Below are positions 34,100 through 43,270 of a stretch of 64,000 nucleotides of DNA, piece after piece. Made by a program: the position numbers and the translations under genes. Within the stretch, counting starts at the first letter, position 1. Every line of letters begins with the position of its first letter. The stretch is from CAYLPJ01 sp964385465. Its GTDB lineage: Bacteria > Planctomycetota > Phycisphaerae > SM23-33. The notes beneath the pieces are model-generated. The model searched no databases and had not been told where the DNA came from. It was given only the letters and a program-made list of their open reading frames with translations. The DNA lies in assembly GCA_964385465.1 (NCBI GenBank), contig CAYLPJ010000011.1, forward strand, positions 1-64,000. Direction: 5' to 3'.

Positions 34100-35222
34100 T
34101 GCACCACACCTCGTTGTCGACGAGTTGCTCTCGCCCGGTGTCGGCGGAGCGGATGCCGGCGTCGAGGATGGCCATGGCCTCGAGGTTGAAGGCCGTCTCC
34201 AGCGTCGGGTGGGCCGGCTCGCCGGTGTCGAGATGGTGGACGTACTCCTCGGCGATGGTGGCCCGGCCATCGGGGAGGGGATCGGGCTCGTGGGTCACGC
34301 TCTTTCCGCCGCCGAGCCCCCGGCGAACCACAGGCTTGCCGTCTCGCCCCTCGATGACCAGCGTGCCCTCCGTGCCGAAGACGATCGGCCCCCCGCCGAC
34401 GCCGTGGTCCAGCGTCGTCCACGTGCCCTCGAACAGCCCCATCGCGCCGGGGAACCGCACGAGCATCGCGCCGTTGTCGTCGGCCGTGCCGAACGGGCTG
34501 TTCAGGTTCGCCCGCATCCCCACCGCCGCCACGGCGGGTGTGCCCACAAACCAGCGGGAGATCATGCATCCGTAGCAGCAGAAGTCGAGCATGGCCCCGC
34601 CGCCGGCGCCATGGTCGTGCCACCAGACGGCCCCGAGTTCTTCGGCCGACAGCGGCGCGGCGGTGTCGGTCACGCCGGCGTGCCTGGCCCCTCGCCCGAG
34701 CGGCCCGGTGTGCCCGAGGCGGGCCTTGACGCCCAGCACGCGTCCGATCGCGCCGTCGTCGATGAGTTTCTTGGCCAGGCGGGCGGCGGGGTTCCAGGTC
34801 ATCGGCCAGTTGACCAGCATCCGCGTCCCGGCGGTGCGGACGCTTCGGGCCATCGCCAGTGCGTCGGACAGGCGGGCGGCCATGGGCTTCTCGACACAGA
34901 CGTTGGCCCCCGCGGCCGCGGCGTCGGCGACGACGGCGGGGTGGTGGGCGTTCTCGCTGGTGACGATGACGACGTCGAGCTTCTCGGCGTCGAGCATCTC
35001 GCGGTAGTCGTCGTAGCTTCTGGGCAGGCCGAGGTCGTCGAGGGCGTGCTGGAGGTTCCACTGGCGGGTGTAGGGCCCGCTGCGAAGCTCGGGCCTGGCC
35101 GGGACGGTATCCGCCCCGGCGACCAGCTCGACTCGCGGGTGTTTCGCGAACAGGCCGAGCACGTTGTTGATGTGCATGTGTGCGAAGCCGACGACGCCGA
35201 CGCGGTAGGTTCTCTCGCTCAT
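34092..35222 (-). CDS. Gfo/Idh/MocA oxidoreductase with atypical nucleotide loop
   Basis: 376 residues from ATG 35222 (a TTG one codon earlier is possible), with GGGAG upstream. The usual GxGxxG loop is replaced by VVGFAHMHINN (10-20), while the lysine motif VCVEKPMAA is normal. The altered loop suggests changed cofactor handling or a different ligand. It is first in a minus-strand unit and overlaps the heparinase-like gene by eight bases. It probably acts on the sugar made by that lyase. Confidence 0.85.
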   Translation of the reverse strand: MSERTYRVGVVGFAHMHINNVLGLFAKHPRVELVAGADTVPARPELRSGPYTRQWNLQHALDDLGLPRSYDDYREMLDAEKLDVVIVTSENAHHPAVVADAAAAGANVCVEKPMAARLSDALAMARSVRTAGTRMLVNWPMTWNPAARLAKKLIDDGAIGRVLGVKARLGHTGPLGRGARHAGVTDTAAPLSAEELGAVWWHDHGAGGGAMLDFCCYGCMISRWFVGTPAVAAVGMRANLNSPFGTADDNGAMLVRFPGAMGLFEGTWTTLDHGVGGGPIVFGTEGTLVIEGRDGKPVVRRGLGGGKSVTHEPDPLPDGRATIAEEYVHHLDTGEPAHPTLETAFNLEAMAILDAGIRSADTGREQLVDNEVWCIG

Positions 35223-35382
35223 CAAAGCTCTCCCGATCGCGGCCCCCGGCCGATCCTCGCGCCGGCCGCCGACGCCGCCTGAGGGGAAGCTACCACAGCG
35301 GGCGTCGTCATGAAACGCCGGGCGGGCCGGGAAATCCGGCCGCTTTCCAGAAAACCTGCAACGTCAGGGCGGGGCGCGGCGT

Positions 35383-35418
35383 TATACTTCAAACGCATAG
35401 ATGAACTACGCGTTTGAA
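35383..35418 (+). promoter_or_regulatory. TetR promoter with palindromic operator
   Basis: TATACT (35383-35388) is a good -10 box. It abuts a perfect 9-bp inverted repeat, TTCAAACGC (35388-35396) and GCGTTTGAA (35410-35418), separated by 13 bases and covering the predicted start. Placement just before the TetR gene fits autorepression and control of the whole efflux operon. Confidence 0.7.
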
Positions 35419-35433
35419 TTGTAAGGAACGGCG

Positions 35434-36135
35434 ATGCGACAGCGGAAGGACGGCATCCAGACCCGCCAGCGGATCCTCCGGGCGGCCAGGGACGTCTTCG
35501 CCGAGAAGGGCTACAGGGCGGCCACGCACGCGGAAATCTGCGAGCGGGCGGGCACCAACACCGCGGCGATCAACTACCATTTCGGCGACAAGGAGACGCT
35601 CTACGCCGAGGCGTTTGCCGCGGCGTTCGAGGACGGTGTGGCCAAGTTCCCCCCCGACGCCGGCATCGCCCCTGACGCCTCGCCGGAAGAGAGGCTCCGC
35701 GGGCGCCTGACCTCGCTCATGCGACGCATCCTCGACCCGGGCACGCGGGAGTTCGACATCATGCACCACGAGCTGGCCGACCCCACCGGGCTGCTCAAGG
35801 CCGTCCACCAGCGGTGCATCCAGCCGATGCGAAAGGCCATGTTCCTGCTGGTCGCCGAGTTGCTGGGGCCCGGGGCGACCGACGGACAGGTCATGCTGGG
35901 CATGATGACCGTGGTCAGCCCCGTGTTCCACACGATGCTGCACATCCGCCACGTCGGGACATGCCCGGCCGGGAAGTGCCCCCGCCCGCGGCTGAGTGAG
36001 AGCGATCTCGGGGCCTTCATCGAACACACCACGCGGTTCGTCCTGGCCGGGCTGCGGCGGATGCGCGACGGGATCGAAACCGAAGACTGGCCCGACATGG
36101 AGTTGCCCCATGCGCTCATGCCGAACCCGAAGTAG
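35434..36135 (+). CDS. TetR/AcrR-family repressor (CecR-like)
   Basis: 233 residues with an AAGGAA ribosome site. The N-terminal helix-turn-helix (about 8-55) reads RILRAARDVFAEKGYRAATHAEIC through INYHFGDKETLY, a textbook TetR pattern. The larger ligand-binding half resembles the DUF1956/CecR group and contains a Cys pair (TCPAGKCP). It heads the RND operon, overlaps the next gene by 26 bases, and sits behind a palindrome that is its likely operator. It probably releases the operon when a toxic ligand binds. Confidence 0.9.
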   Translation: MRQRKDGIQTRQRILRAARDVFAEKGYRAATHAEICERAGTNTAAINYHFGDKETLYAEAFAAAFEDGVAKFPPDAGIAPDASPEERLRGRLTSLMRRILDPGTREFDIMHHELADPTGLLKAVHQRCIQPMRKAMFLLVAELLGPGATDGQVMLGMMTVVSPVFHTMLHIRHVGTCPAGKCPRPRLSESDLGAFIEHTTRFVLAGLRRMRDGIETEDWPDMELPHALMPNPK

Positions 36136-37627
36136 GCCCGGCCGCCGGTCGCGCAGGCGAGGCGCCGCCGCGGCGGTGCTGCTGGTCGCCGTCGCCGGCT
36201 GCGCGCCGCGGATCGAGCCGGTCACGCCTCCGGTCGCCCTGCCGGACACCCTCGCGCCCGGCGCGCCGAACGACGTCCCCGCCGGGCCGTGGTGGACCCA
36301 ACTCGACGACCCCGACCTCGCCGCGCTCATCGACACCGCCCTGCGGGGCAACTTCTCCCTGCGGGCCACGTGGGACCGCCTCCGCCAGGCCGAGGCGGCC
36401 CACACCGCGGCGCGGGCGCCGCTGTTGCCCGCCGCCGACGGCTCGGCAGGGGCGGGGCGGTCGGCCTCCCACACCGAGCCCCGCCCCACCGCCTACGCCA
36501 ACAGCTTCTCGCTGGGGGCGATGGTCTCCTACGAAGTGGACCTCTGGGGCCGCGTGCGATCGACCGCCGACGCCGCCGCCCTCGACGCCCGGGCCGCCGC
36601 CGAGGACATCCGCGCCGCCGCCATGACCCTCACCGGCCAGGTCGCCGCCACGTGGTATCGTGTCGTCGAGCTCCGCCGCCAGCTCGCCCTGCTCGACGAG
36701 CAGATTGCCACCAACAGCGAGGTGCTGGAGATCGTTACGCTGAACTTCCGCCGCGGGCGGGTCGGTGCGACCGACGTGCTCCAGCAGAGGCAGGTGCTGG
36801 AACGAACGCGGGGCGAACGGGAGCTCGTCGGCCGACAGCTCGCCGCGCAAACCACCGCCCTGGCCGTGCTGATCGGCGAGAACCCCGGCGACTACATCCC
36901 CCCACCGGCTGAGGGCCTTCCCGCCCCCGGCGACCTGCCGCCCCTGCCGGTCCCGGCGGCGTGGCTGCGAGCGCGGCCGGACATCCGGACGGCGGAGCTC
37001 CGCGTCGCGGCCGCCGACAAGCGGACCGCCGCGGCGATCGCCAACCAGTTCCCGCGTGTGACGCTGTCGGGCTCGGCGGAGACGACGGCCCGGCGGGTGC
37101 GGGACCTGTTCGACAACTGGCTGGCGAGCCTGGCCGCAAGCCTGACCGCCCCGCTGTTCGACGCCGGGCTGCGACGGGCGGAGGTCGCCCGCAGCCGGGC
37201 CGCGGCGGCCGAGCGGCTCAACGCCTACGGCCAGACCTTGCTGACCGCCCTGGGCGAAGTGACCAGCGCCCTGGCCGAGGAGGCCCACCAGCGGCGGTAC
37301 GTGGCGAGCCTGGCCGAGCAACTCGAGCTGTCCGACGCCTCGGTCGAGCGGATCCGCGAGAACTACACGAAGGGCGCGATGGAGTTCACGCGGTTCCTGA
37401 CGACCCAGCTCTCTCACCAGCAGCTCCAGCGGACACACCTGACGGCCCGGCGGGAGCTGCTGGACCGCCGCATCGCGCTGCACCGCGCCCTCGGCTGGCG
37501 GGGCGACCTGCCGGCGCCGGCCCTGCCGCCGCGGCGCGTGACCGGGCCTGTCGAGCGGTTCCTGTCGATCTTCAATGCCGATCCCAAGCCGTCCCGCGAC
37601 GGCAAGGAGCGAGGGCAGCAACCATGA
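36110..37627 (+). CDS. RND efflux outer-membrane lipoprotein (NodT/OprM family)
   Basis: 505 residues from ATG 36110, selected by GGAG upstream and by the lipoprotein signal that follows (lipobox VAGC, Cys31). Two TolC-like repeats are seen, with W-W-T-Q-L-D-D-P near the start and the LRARPDIRTAELRVAAADKRT segment that marks NodT-type proteins. It forms the outer-membrane channel of the tripartite pump. It overlaps the regulator upstream by 26 bases and the adaptor downstream by four (ATGA). Confidence 0.93.
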   Translation: MRSCRTRSRPGRRSRRRGAAAAVLLVAVAGCAPRIEPVTPPVALPDTLAPGAPNDVPAGPWWTQLDDPDLAALIDTALRGNFSLRATWDRLRQAEAAHTAARAPLLPAADGSAGAGRSASHTEPRPTAYANSFSLGAMVSYEVDLWGRVRSTADAAALDARAAAEDIRAAAMTLTGQVAATWYRVVELRRQLALLDEQIATNSEVLEIVTLNFRRGRVGATDVLQQRQVLERTRGERELVGRQLAAQTTALAVLIGENPGDYIPPPAEGLPAPGDLPPLPVPAAWLRARPDIRTAELRVAAADKRTAAAIANQFPRVTLSGSAETTARRVRDLFDNWLASLAASLTAPLFDAGLRRAEVARSRAAAAERLNAYGQTLLTALGEVTSALAEEAHQRRYVASLAEQLELSDASVERIRENYTKGAMEFTRFLTTQLSHQQLQRTHLTARRELLDRRIALHRALGWRGDLPAPALPPRRVTGPVERFLSIFNADPKPSRDGKERGQQP

Positions 37628-39075
37628 CCGATGCCCTGGAAACCACGAGCACCGACGCGCCCGAGGCGGCGCCCATGACGCCCGAGCCCCGCCCGCCGGC
37701 CGACGACGACGCGGATCCCGACCGCGCCCCGAGCACCTTCGCCCGCCTGGCCGCCCGAGTCCTGGCGCTGCTGCTGGCGGTGGCGGTGCTGGGCGCGGGC
37801 GTCGGCGTGGCGGTCTACTGGCTGGCCAACCGTCCCAAGGCCAGCCGCCGCCCGCCCGCCGCGGCGGCGACGCTTGTCGAGGTCGAGGTCCTCGCCGCCG
37901 GGCCGCACCGCGTGACGGTCGAGGCGATGGGCACCGTGGCCCCGGCGCGGCGGATCGCCCTGGCGGCCCGGGTCGGCGGGGAGGTCGTCGAGGTCGCAGA
38001 CGCCTTCACCCCCGGCGGCCTGCTGGCCGAGGGCGAGACCGTCCTGCAGCTCGACCCGGAAGATTACGAGATCGCCGTCGCCCGCGCCGAACTGGCCCTG
38101 GAGCGCGCGAAGCTCGCCGCACGCCAGCGCGAGAGCGACATCGCGGCCAGACAGTCCGAGTTGGCCAAGGCGCAGGAAGCGATGAAGATCGAGCTCGGCC
38201 GACAGGCCGTCGCCAAGCGGGAGTACGAGCTGCTGGGCGAGGACATCGACGACGCCGACCGCGAGTTGGTTCTGCGCCGGCCGCAACTGGCCAGCGCCCG
38301 GGCCGGGGTCGCCGCCGCCGAGGCCGCGGTCGACTCGGCCCGAGCCGCCCGCGACGCCGCCGAGCAGGCCGTCAAGGACGCCGAAAACACCCTTCGCGCC
38401 GCGAAGCTGGACCTGTCCCGCACGATCGTGACCGCGCCGTTCAACGGTGCAATCCTCGACCGCAACGTCGAACGCGGCTCGCAGGTCTCGCCAGGCACGG
38501 CCCTGGCGACCTTCGCCGGCACGGACGAATACTGGATCCGCGTCCTCGTGCCCGTCGATCAGCTCCGGTGGATCGAGATGCCCGCCGCAGGCCTCGAAGG
38601 CTCCAGCGTCCGGATCTACCACGAGCCACGATGGGGGCCCGGGGTCCATCGCGCCGGGCGCGTGCTCAAGCTCCTGCCCGACATCGAGCCCCGCGGGCGG
38701 ATGGCACAGCTTCTCGTGGCCGTCGACGACCCGCTGGGCCTGCGGTCGGCCGAGGTCGCCGACGCCCCGCTGCTGCTGGATGCCTACGTGACGGTCGCCA
38801 TCCAAGGGCAACAGGTCGCAAGCGTCATCCCCGTGCCCCGGTCCGCCCTCCACGACGGGCGGCACGTCTGGGTGGCCGGCAACGACGGACAGCTCGACGT
38901 GCGCGAGGTCCGCATGATCTGGCGGGGCAAGGAGACGGTGTACGTCGCCGAGGGCCTCGCCGACGGCGAGCGGCTGATCGTCAGCGACCTCGCGGCGGCG
39001 GTGGACGGCATGCCGGTCCGCACGGCGGGCGAGGCGGCGCCTGCGACGGCGCCCGCCGGGGAGGCCCGCCGATGA
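37624..39075 (+). CDS. RND efflux periplasmic adaptor (membrane fusion protein)
   Basis: 483 residues. A cytoplasmic tail rich in Pro, Glu and Asp is followed by one membrane anchor (about 45-66). The lipoyl half-motifs lie near RIALAARVGGEVVEV and TIVTAPFNGAILDRNVERGSQV, separated by a long Ala/Arg/Glu-rich coiled-coil hairpin (about 150-260). This is the HlyD/AcrA architecture that bridges pump and channel. Start and stop both overlap neighbours by four bases, so the three pump genes are made in step. Confidence 0.93.
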   Translation: MTDALETTSTDAPEAAPMTPEPRPPADDDADPDRAPSTFARLAARVLALLLAVAVLGAGVGVAVYWLANRPKASRRPPAAAATLVEVEVLAAGPHRVTVEAMGTVAPARRIALAARVGGEVVEVADAFTPGGLLAEGETVLQLDPEDYEIAVARAELALERAKLAARQRESDIAARQSELAKAQEAMKIELGRQAVAKREYELLGEDIDDADRELVLRRPQLASARAGVAAAEAAVDSARAARDAAEQAVKDAENTLRAAKLDLSRTIVTAPFNGAILDRNVERGSQVSPGTALATFAGTDEYWIRVLVPVDQLRWIEMPAAGLEGSSVRIYHEPRWGPGVHRAGRVLKLLPDIEPRGRMAQLLVAVDDPLGLRSAEVADAPLLLDAYVTVAIQGQQVASVIPVPRSALHDGRHVWVAGNDGQLDVREVRMIWRGKETVYVAEGLADGERLIVSDLAAAVDGMPVRTAGEAAPATAPAGEARR

Positions 39076-42000
39076 CCCGGGACCTGACGCGAGGCGAGCG
39101 GCGAGGCCCGATCGCCTGGATGGCCGGGCACACCGTGGCGGCGAACCTGGCGATGGCGTTCTTCGTCGTCGGCGGGCTGATCGCCCTGACGAACATCAAA
39201 CAGGAGGTCTTCCCGGACTTCGAGACCGATCAGGTCTCCGTGTCGGTGGTCTATCCCGGCGCGAGCCCGGAGGAGATCGAGGACGGCATCCTGCTTGCGG
39301 TCGAGGAGGCCGTCCGCGGGCTCGAGGGCGTCGACGAGGTCTCCGCGACCGCCCGCGAGGGGGTGGGGACGGTCCTCATCGACGCGCTGACCGGCTACGA
39401 CGTGAACCTGCTGGCCCAGGACGTCCAGGCCGAGGTGGACCGGATCACCACTCTCCCCGACGACGCCGAGGAGCCGGTCGTCCGCGCGATCGTCCGCTCC
39501 CGCGGCGTGCTGAACGTCGTCCTCTACGGCGACGTGAGCGAACGGACCCTCCGCGAGCTGGCCGAGAGGCTCCGCGACGAGCTGCTCCAGGACCCCGACA
39601 TCACCCGCATCGAGCTGGCGGGCGTGCGGAACCTGGAGATCGCCATCGAGGTCCCCGAGGAGAACCTCCGCCGCTACGGGCTCACGCTCCAGGAGATCGC
39701 CAACCGCGTCCGCAACGCGTCGGTCGACCTGCCCGGAGGCGGGATCAAGACCGAGGGCGGCGAGGTGCTCGTGCGGATGAAGGAGCGCCGCGACTACGGC
39801 CGGCAGTTCGCCCAACTGCCGATCGTCACCGCAGACGACGGCACGGAGGTGCTGCTGGGCGAGATCGGCACGGTCACCGACGGCTTCGAGGACAGCGACC
39901 GCTACGCGACCTACAACGGCAAGCCGGCCGCGCTGGTGGAGGTCTACCGCGTGGGCGACCAGACGCCGCTGACCGTCGCCGCCGCCGTCCGCGAGCGCCT
40001 GGTCGACTACCGCCCGATGCTCCCGCCGGGGGTGAGCACGGCCATCGACCGCGACCGGTCGGACATCTACGGCCAGCGCGTGGAGTTGCTGACGCGGAAC
40101 ATGGGCATCGGCCTGGCGCTGGTGCTGGTGCTGCTGGGGTTGTTCCTGGAAGTCCGCCTGGCGTTCTGGGTGATGATGGGCATCCCCATCTCGTTTCTGG
40201 GCTCGTTCCTGTTCCTGCCCTCCACGGGCGTGACGGTGAACATGGTCTCGTTGTTCGCGTACATCATCGCGCTGGGCATCGTCGTCGACGACGCCATCGT
40301 CGTCGGCGAGAACGTCTACCACTACCGCCAGGAGGGCATGGGCCGCCTGGCGGCGGCGGTGCGGGGGGCTCGCGAGGTCGCCGTGCCCGTGACGTTCAGC
40401 ATCCTGACCAACGTGGCGACGTTCCTGCCGATCTACTTCGTCCCGGGCTTCATGGGCAAGGTCTTCCGCATGATCCCCATCGTGGTGATCATCGTGTTCC
40501 TGATCTCGCTGGGCGAGAGCCTGTTCATCCTGCCGGCGCACCTGGCGCACCTGAAGCGCAAGGAACGGCGGGGCTTCTCGGCGTGGCTGCACCGCCGCCA
40601 GCAGGGCTTCAGCCGGCGGTTCACCCACTTCGTCCGCAACGGCTACGGCCCGGCGCTGGAGACGGCGCTTCGCCACCGCTACGTGACGATCTCGGTCGCC
40701 CTGGCGGTCCTGGCCGCCACGCTGAGCTACGCCCTCAGCGGGCGGCTTGGCTTCGGCCTGTTCCCCACGATCGAGTCGGACCATTCCGACGCGCGGCTGG
40801 TCCTGCCCTACGGGGCGCCGATCGAGCGGACCGAGGCGATCGTGGAACGCCTGCGGGCCGGGGCGCGGAAGGTCGCACGCGACGCCAACCATCCCGAGCT
40901 GATCGAGGGCATCGTCGCCGACGTCGGCGACGGCGGCAGCCACGTCGCCAGCATGAAGGTCGAGCTGGCCGACGCGGAAATCCGCGAGGAGATCATGTCC
41001 ACCGCCGAGTTCACCCGCCGCTGGCGCCAGGCCGTCGGCGAGGTCGCCGGCGTCGAGACGCTCAAGTTCCTCTCCGACGCCGGCGGGCCGGGCTCCCGCG
41101 GCGCGCCGGTCACCGTCGAACTCAGCCACCGCAGCATCGGCGTCCTGGAACAGGCCAGCTCCGAGCTGGCCAAGGTGCTCCAGACCTACCCGCGCGTCAA
41201 GGACGTCGACGACGGGTTCCAGCCGGGCAAGCCGCAGTTGGACTTCACGGTCCGCCCGGCCGGCAAGAGCCTCGGCCTCGATGCCCGCCAGGTCGCCCGG
41301 CAGGTCCGCAACGCTTACTACGGCGCCGAGGCCATTCGGCAGCAGCGCGGGCGCAACGAGATCAAGATCATGGTCCGGCTGCCCGAGCGCCAGCGGATCA
41401 GCGAGTACGACATCGAGACGCTGCTGATCCGCACCCCGGGCGGGACGTACGTGCCCCTCCGCGAGGTCGCCGACTACGACCGCGGGCGGGCGTACACGGT
41501 CATCGAGCGCCGCGACGGGAGGCGGGTGGTGCAGGTCCAGGCGGACGTGACGCCGCGCAGCAAGGCCGGTGAGGTCCTCGCCGACCTCCGCGCCGACGTC
41601 ATGCCCGGGCTGATGAACGACTACCGCGGGCTGACTTACAGCTTCGAGGGCCACCAGGCCGACATGCGCGAGAGCCTGGGCAGCCTCAAGGTCACCAGCG
41701 TGCTGGCGATGCTGGCGATCTTCGCGATGCTGGCCATACCATTCCGCAGCTACGCCCAGCCGCTGATCGTGATGGTCAGCATCCCCTTCGGCGTGGTCGG
41801 CGCGATCCTCGGGCACGTGATCATGGGCTACGACCTGTGCATCCCGAGCATCTTCGGGATCGTCGCCCTCTCCGGCGTGGTCGTCAACGACTCGCTGGTG
41901 CTGATCGACTTCGCCAACCGCCGCCGCTCGCAGCAGGGCATGAACACCCACGACGCGGTGACCTCGGCGGGGATCCAGCGCTTCCGACCGATCCTGCTGA

Positions 42001-42257
42001 CCACGCTGACCACCTTCGGCGGGCTGGCGCCGATGATCTTCGAGACCTCCCGCCAGGCCCGGTTCCTGATCCCCATGGCCCTGTCGCTGGGCTTCGGCCT
42101 GCTGTTCGCGACGTTCATCACCCTGGTGCTCGTGCCCTCGCTGTACATGGTGCTGGAAGACGTCAAGTACGTCGCCGAGTTGGCCGCCGGACGGCGGCGC
42201 GAAGCGGCGCCGCCCGCCGTCCCGACATCGCCGCCGGCGGGCGCCCCCGCGGAGTAG
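39072..42257 (+). CDS. RND efflux pump inner-membrane permease (AcrB-like)
   Basis: 1,061 residues with the duplicated RND layout: a membrane helix, a large periplasmic loop, a helix bundle, and the same again. NIKQEVFPDFETDQVSV and YPGASPEEIED mark the first porter region. IALGIVVDDAIVVGENVYHY carries the proton-relay aspartates of helix 4. The second half ends with an SGVVVNDSLVLIDFANRR stretch. It would expel hydrophobic or toxic compounds using the proton gradient. It is last in the TetR-RND operon. Confidence 0.95.
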   Translation: MTRDLTRGERRGPIAWMAGHTVAANLAMAFFVVGGLIALTNIKQEVFPDFETDQVSVSVVYPGASPEEIEDGILLAVEEAVRGLEGVDEVSATAREGVGTVLIDALTGYDVNLLAQDVQAEVDRITTLPDDAEEPVVRAIVRSRGVLNVVLYGDVSERTLRELAERLRDELLQDPDITRIELAGVRNLEIAIEVPEENLRRYGLTLQEIANRVRNASVDLPGGGIKTEGGEVLVRMKERRDYGRQFAQLPIVTADDGTEVLLGEIGTVTDGFEDSDRYATYNGKPAALVEVYRVGDQTPLTVAAAVRERLVDYRPMLPPGVSTAIDRDRSDIYGQRVELLTRNMGIGLALVLVLLGLFLEVRLAFWVMMGIPISFLGSFLFLPSTGVTVNMVSLFAYIIALGIVVDDAIVVGENVYHYRQEGMGRLAAAVRGAREVAVPVTFSILTNVATFLPIYFVPGFMGKVFRMIPIVVIIVFLISLGESLFILPAHLAHLKRKERRGFSAWLHRRQQGFSRRFTHFVRNGYGPALETALRHRYVTISVALAVLAATLSYALSGRLGFGLFPTIESDHSDARLVLPYGAPIERTEAIVERLRAGARKVARDANHPELIEGIVADVGDGGSHVASMKVELADAEIREEIMSTAEFTRRWRQAVGEVAGVETLKFLSDAGGPGSRGAPVTVELSHRSIGVLEQASSELAKVLQTYPRVKDVDDGFQPGKPQLDFTVRPAGKSLGLDARQVARQVRNAYYGAEAIRQQRGRNEIKIMVRLPERQRISEYDIETLLIRTPGGTYVPLREVADYDRGRAYTVIERRDGRRVVQVQADVTPRSKAGEVLADLRADVMPGLMNDYRGLTYSFEGHQADMRESLGSLKVTSVLAMLAIFAMLAIPFRSYAQPLIVMVSIPFGVVGAILGHVIMGYDLCIPSIFGIVALSGVVVNDSLVLIDFANRRRSQQGMNTHDAVTSAGIQRFRPILLTTLTTFGGLAPMIFETSRQARFLIPMALSLGFGLLFATFITLVLVPSLYMVLEDVKYVAELAAGRRREAAPPAVPTSPPAGAPAE

Positions 42258-42291
42258 CGCGGGCAATCCGCGATGGGGCATCCCCCGCCTG

Positions 42292-43176
42292 TCAGCAGGG
42301 CAGCTTCGCCACGCGGACGCGCTGGCCGGTCTTCGCCGACTTTGCCAGCGCCTCCAGCACGGCGATCGGCTCGAGCAGTTCCGACGGCGTGTGCGGCATC
42401 TTGCCCGTGCGGAACATCTTCAGGAACTTCTTCACGCCCGCGATGAAGTGGTCCTCGTCGCTGGCGTGAAGATGCTGGACGAGGCCCTTCGTGCCCATCG
42501 CCCGGAAGGCGAAGTTGTAGCTGCCCTCCTTCGTCAGGTGCATCGTCACCACCGGGCCGCCGTCGCGGTACCACAGCACCGCCGCGGCGTTGGGATTGCC
42601 CCGGCCGCCCTTGTGAACCTGCACCGCGCCGATCCCCCCGCCGAACGCCCGCAGGATCGACTCCACCTGGTGGATGCCGTAGAAGAACACCCCGCCGTAC
42701 TTGCTCTTGAGGTCGCAGGGCCCGATCGACTCGATCGCCTTGATCTCCCCGATCCCCCGCAGGCTCTTGCAGAGCCCCTTGCGGAAGCTCGTCTGCTCGG
42801 GGATCGTCGAGAAGCTCGTCACCGGCACGTCGTGCGTGTCGGCGAGCTTCAGAAGTTGCCAGCCCTCGCGGACGGTGAAGCTGAACGGCTTGTCCACGAA
42901 GACCGGGATGCCCGCCTCGATGAAGGGGATCGCGGCCGGGACGTGGTACTTCGCGTGACGATGGTCGATCATCACGCCGTCGACCTCGCCGATCATGTCG
43001 GCGGGTTCCTTGACGATCCGGGGGATCTCGCCCTTCTGGGCGGCCCTCTCGGCGAAGGCCTTCGTCTCGCCCCACACGGCCACCACCCGCGCCCGCCCGC
43101 AGGACTTGTTGATGTTCAGCGTCCTGGCGACGCCCACCGTGTGCGAGTTCTCCGCCCCGACGATGCCGATCTTCAT
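42292..43176 (-). CDS. Short Gfo/Idh/MocA-family protein with variant motifs
   Basis: 294 residues, shorter than most relatives. The nucleotide loop reads GIVGAENSHTVG rather than GxGxxG, and the family EKP motif is VFVDKPFSF (Glu replaced by Asp). A GGGAG site precedes the ATG. These changes suggest a diverged subgroup with different cofactor binding. It is last in the minus-strand half of the carbohydrate locus. Sugar oxidation, isomerisation or a non-redox role are all open. Confidence 0.82.
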   Translation of the reverse strand: MKIGIVGAENSHTVGVARTLNINKSCGRARVVAVWGETKAFAERAAQKGEIPRIVKEPADMIGEVDGVMIDHRHAKYHVPAAIPFIEAGIPVFVDKPFSFTVREGWQLLKLADTHDVPVTSFSTIPEQTSFRKGLCKSLRGIGEIKAIESIGPCDLKSKYGGVFFYGIHQVESILRAFGGGIGAVQVHKGGRGNPNAAAVLWYRDGGPVVTMHLTKEGSYNFAFRAMGTKGLVQHLHASDEDHFIAGVKKFLKMFRTGKMPHTPSELLEPIAVLEALAKSAKTGQRVRVAKLPC

Positions 43177-43270
43177 GGTGGTCTCCCGAGGTGCACGTGT
43201 TCGAAGCGGCAGCGTGACAGAGGGGAGTCTGCGCCATCTCCTCGCGGAAGTAAAGTCCCGCGCCGGGACG

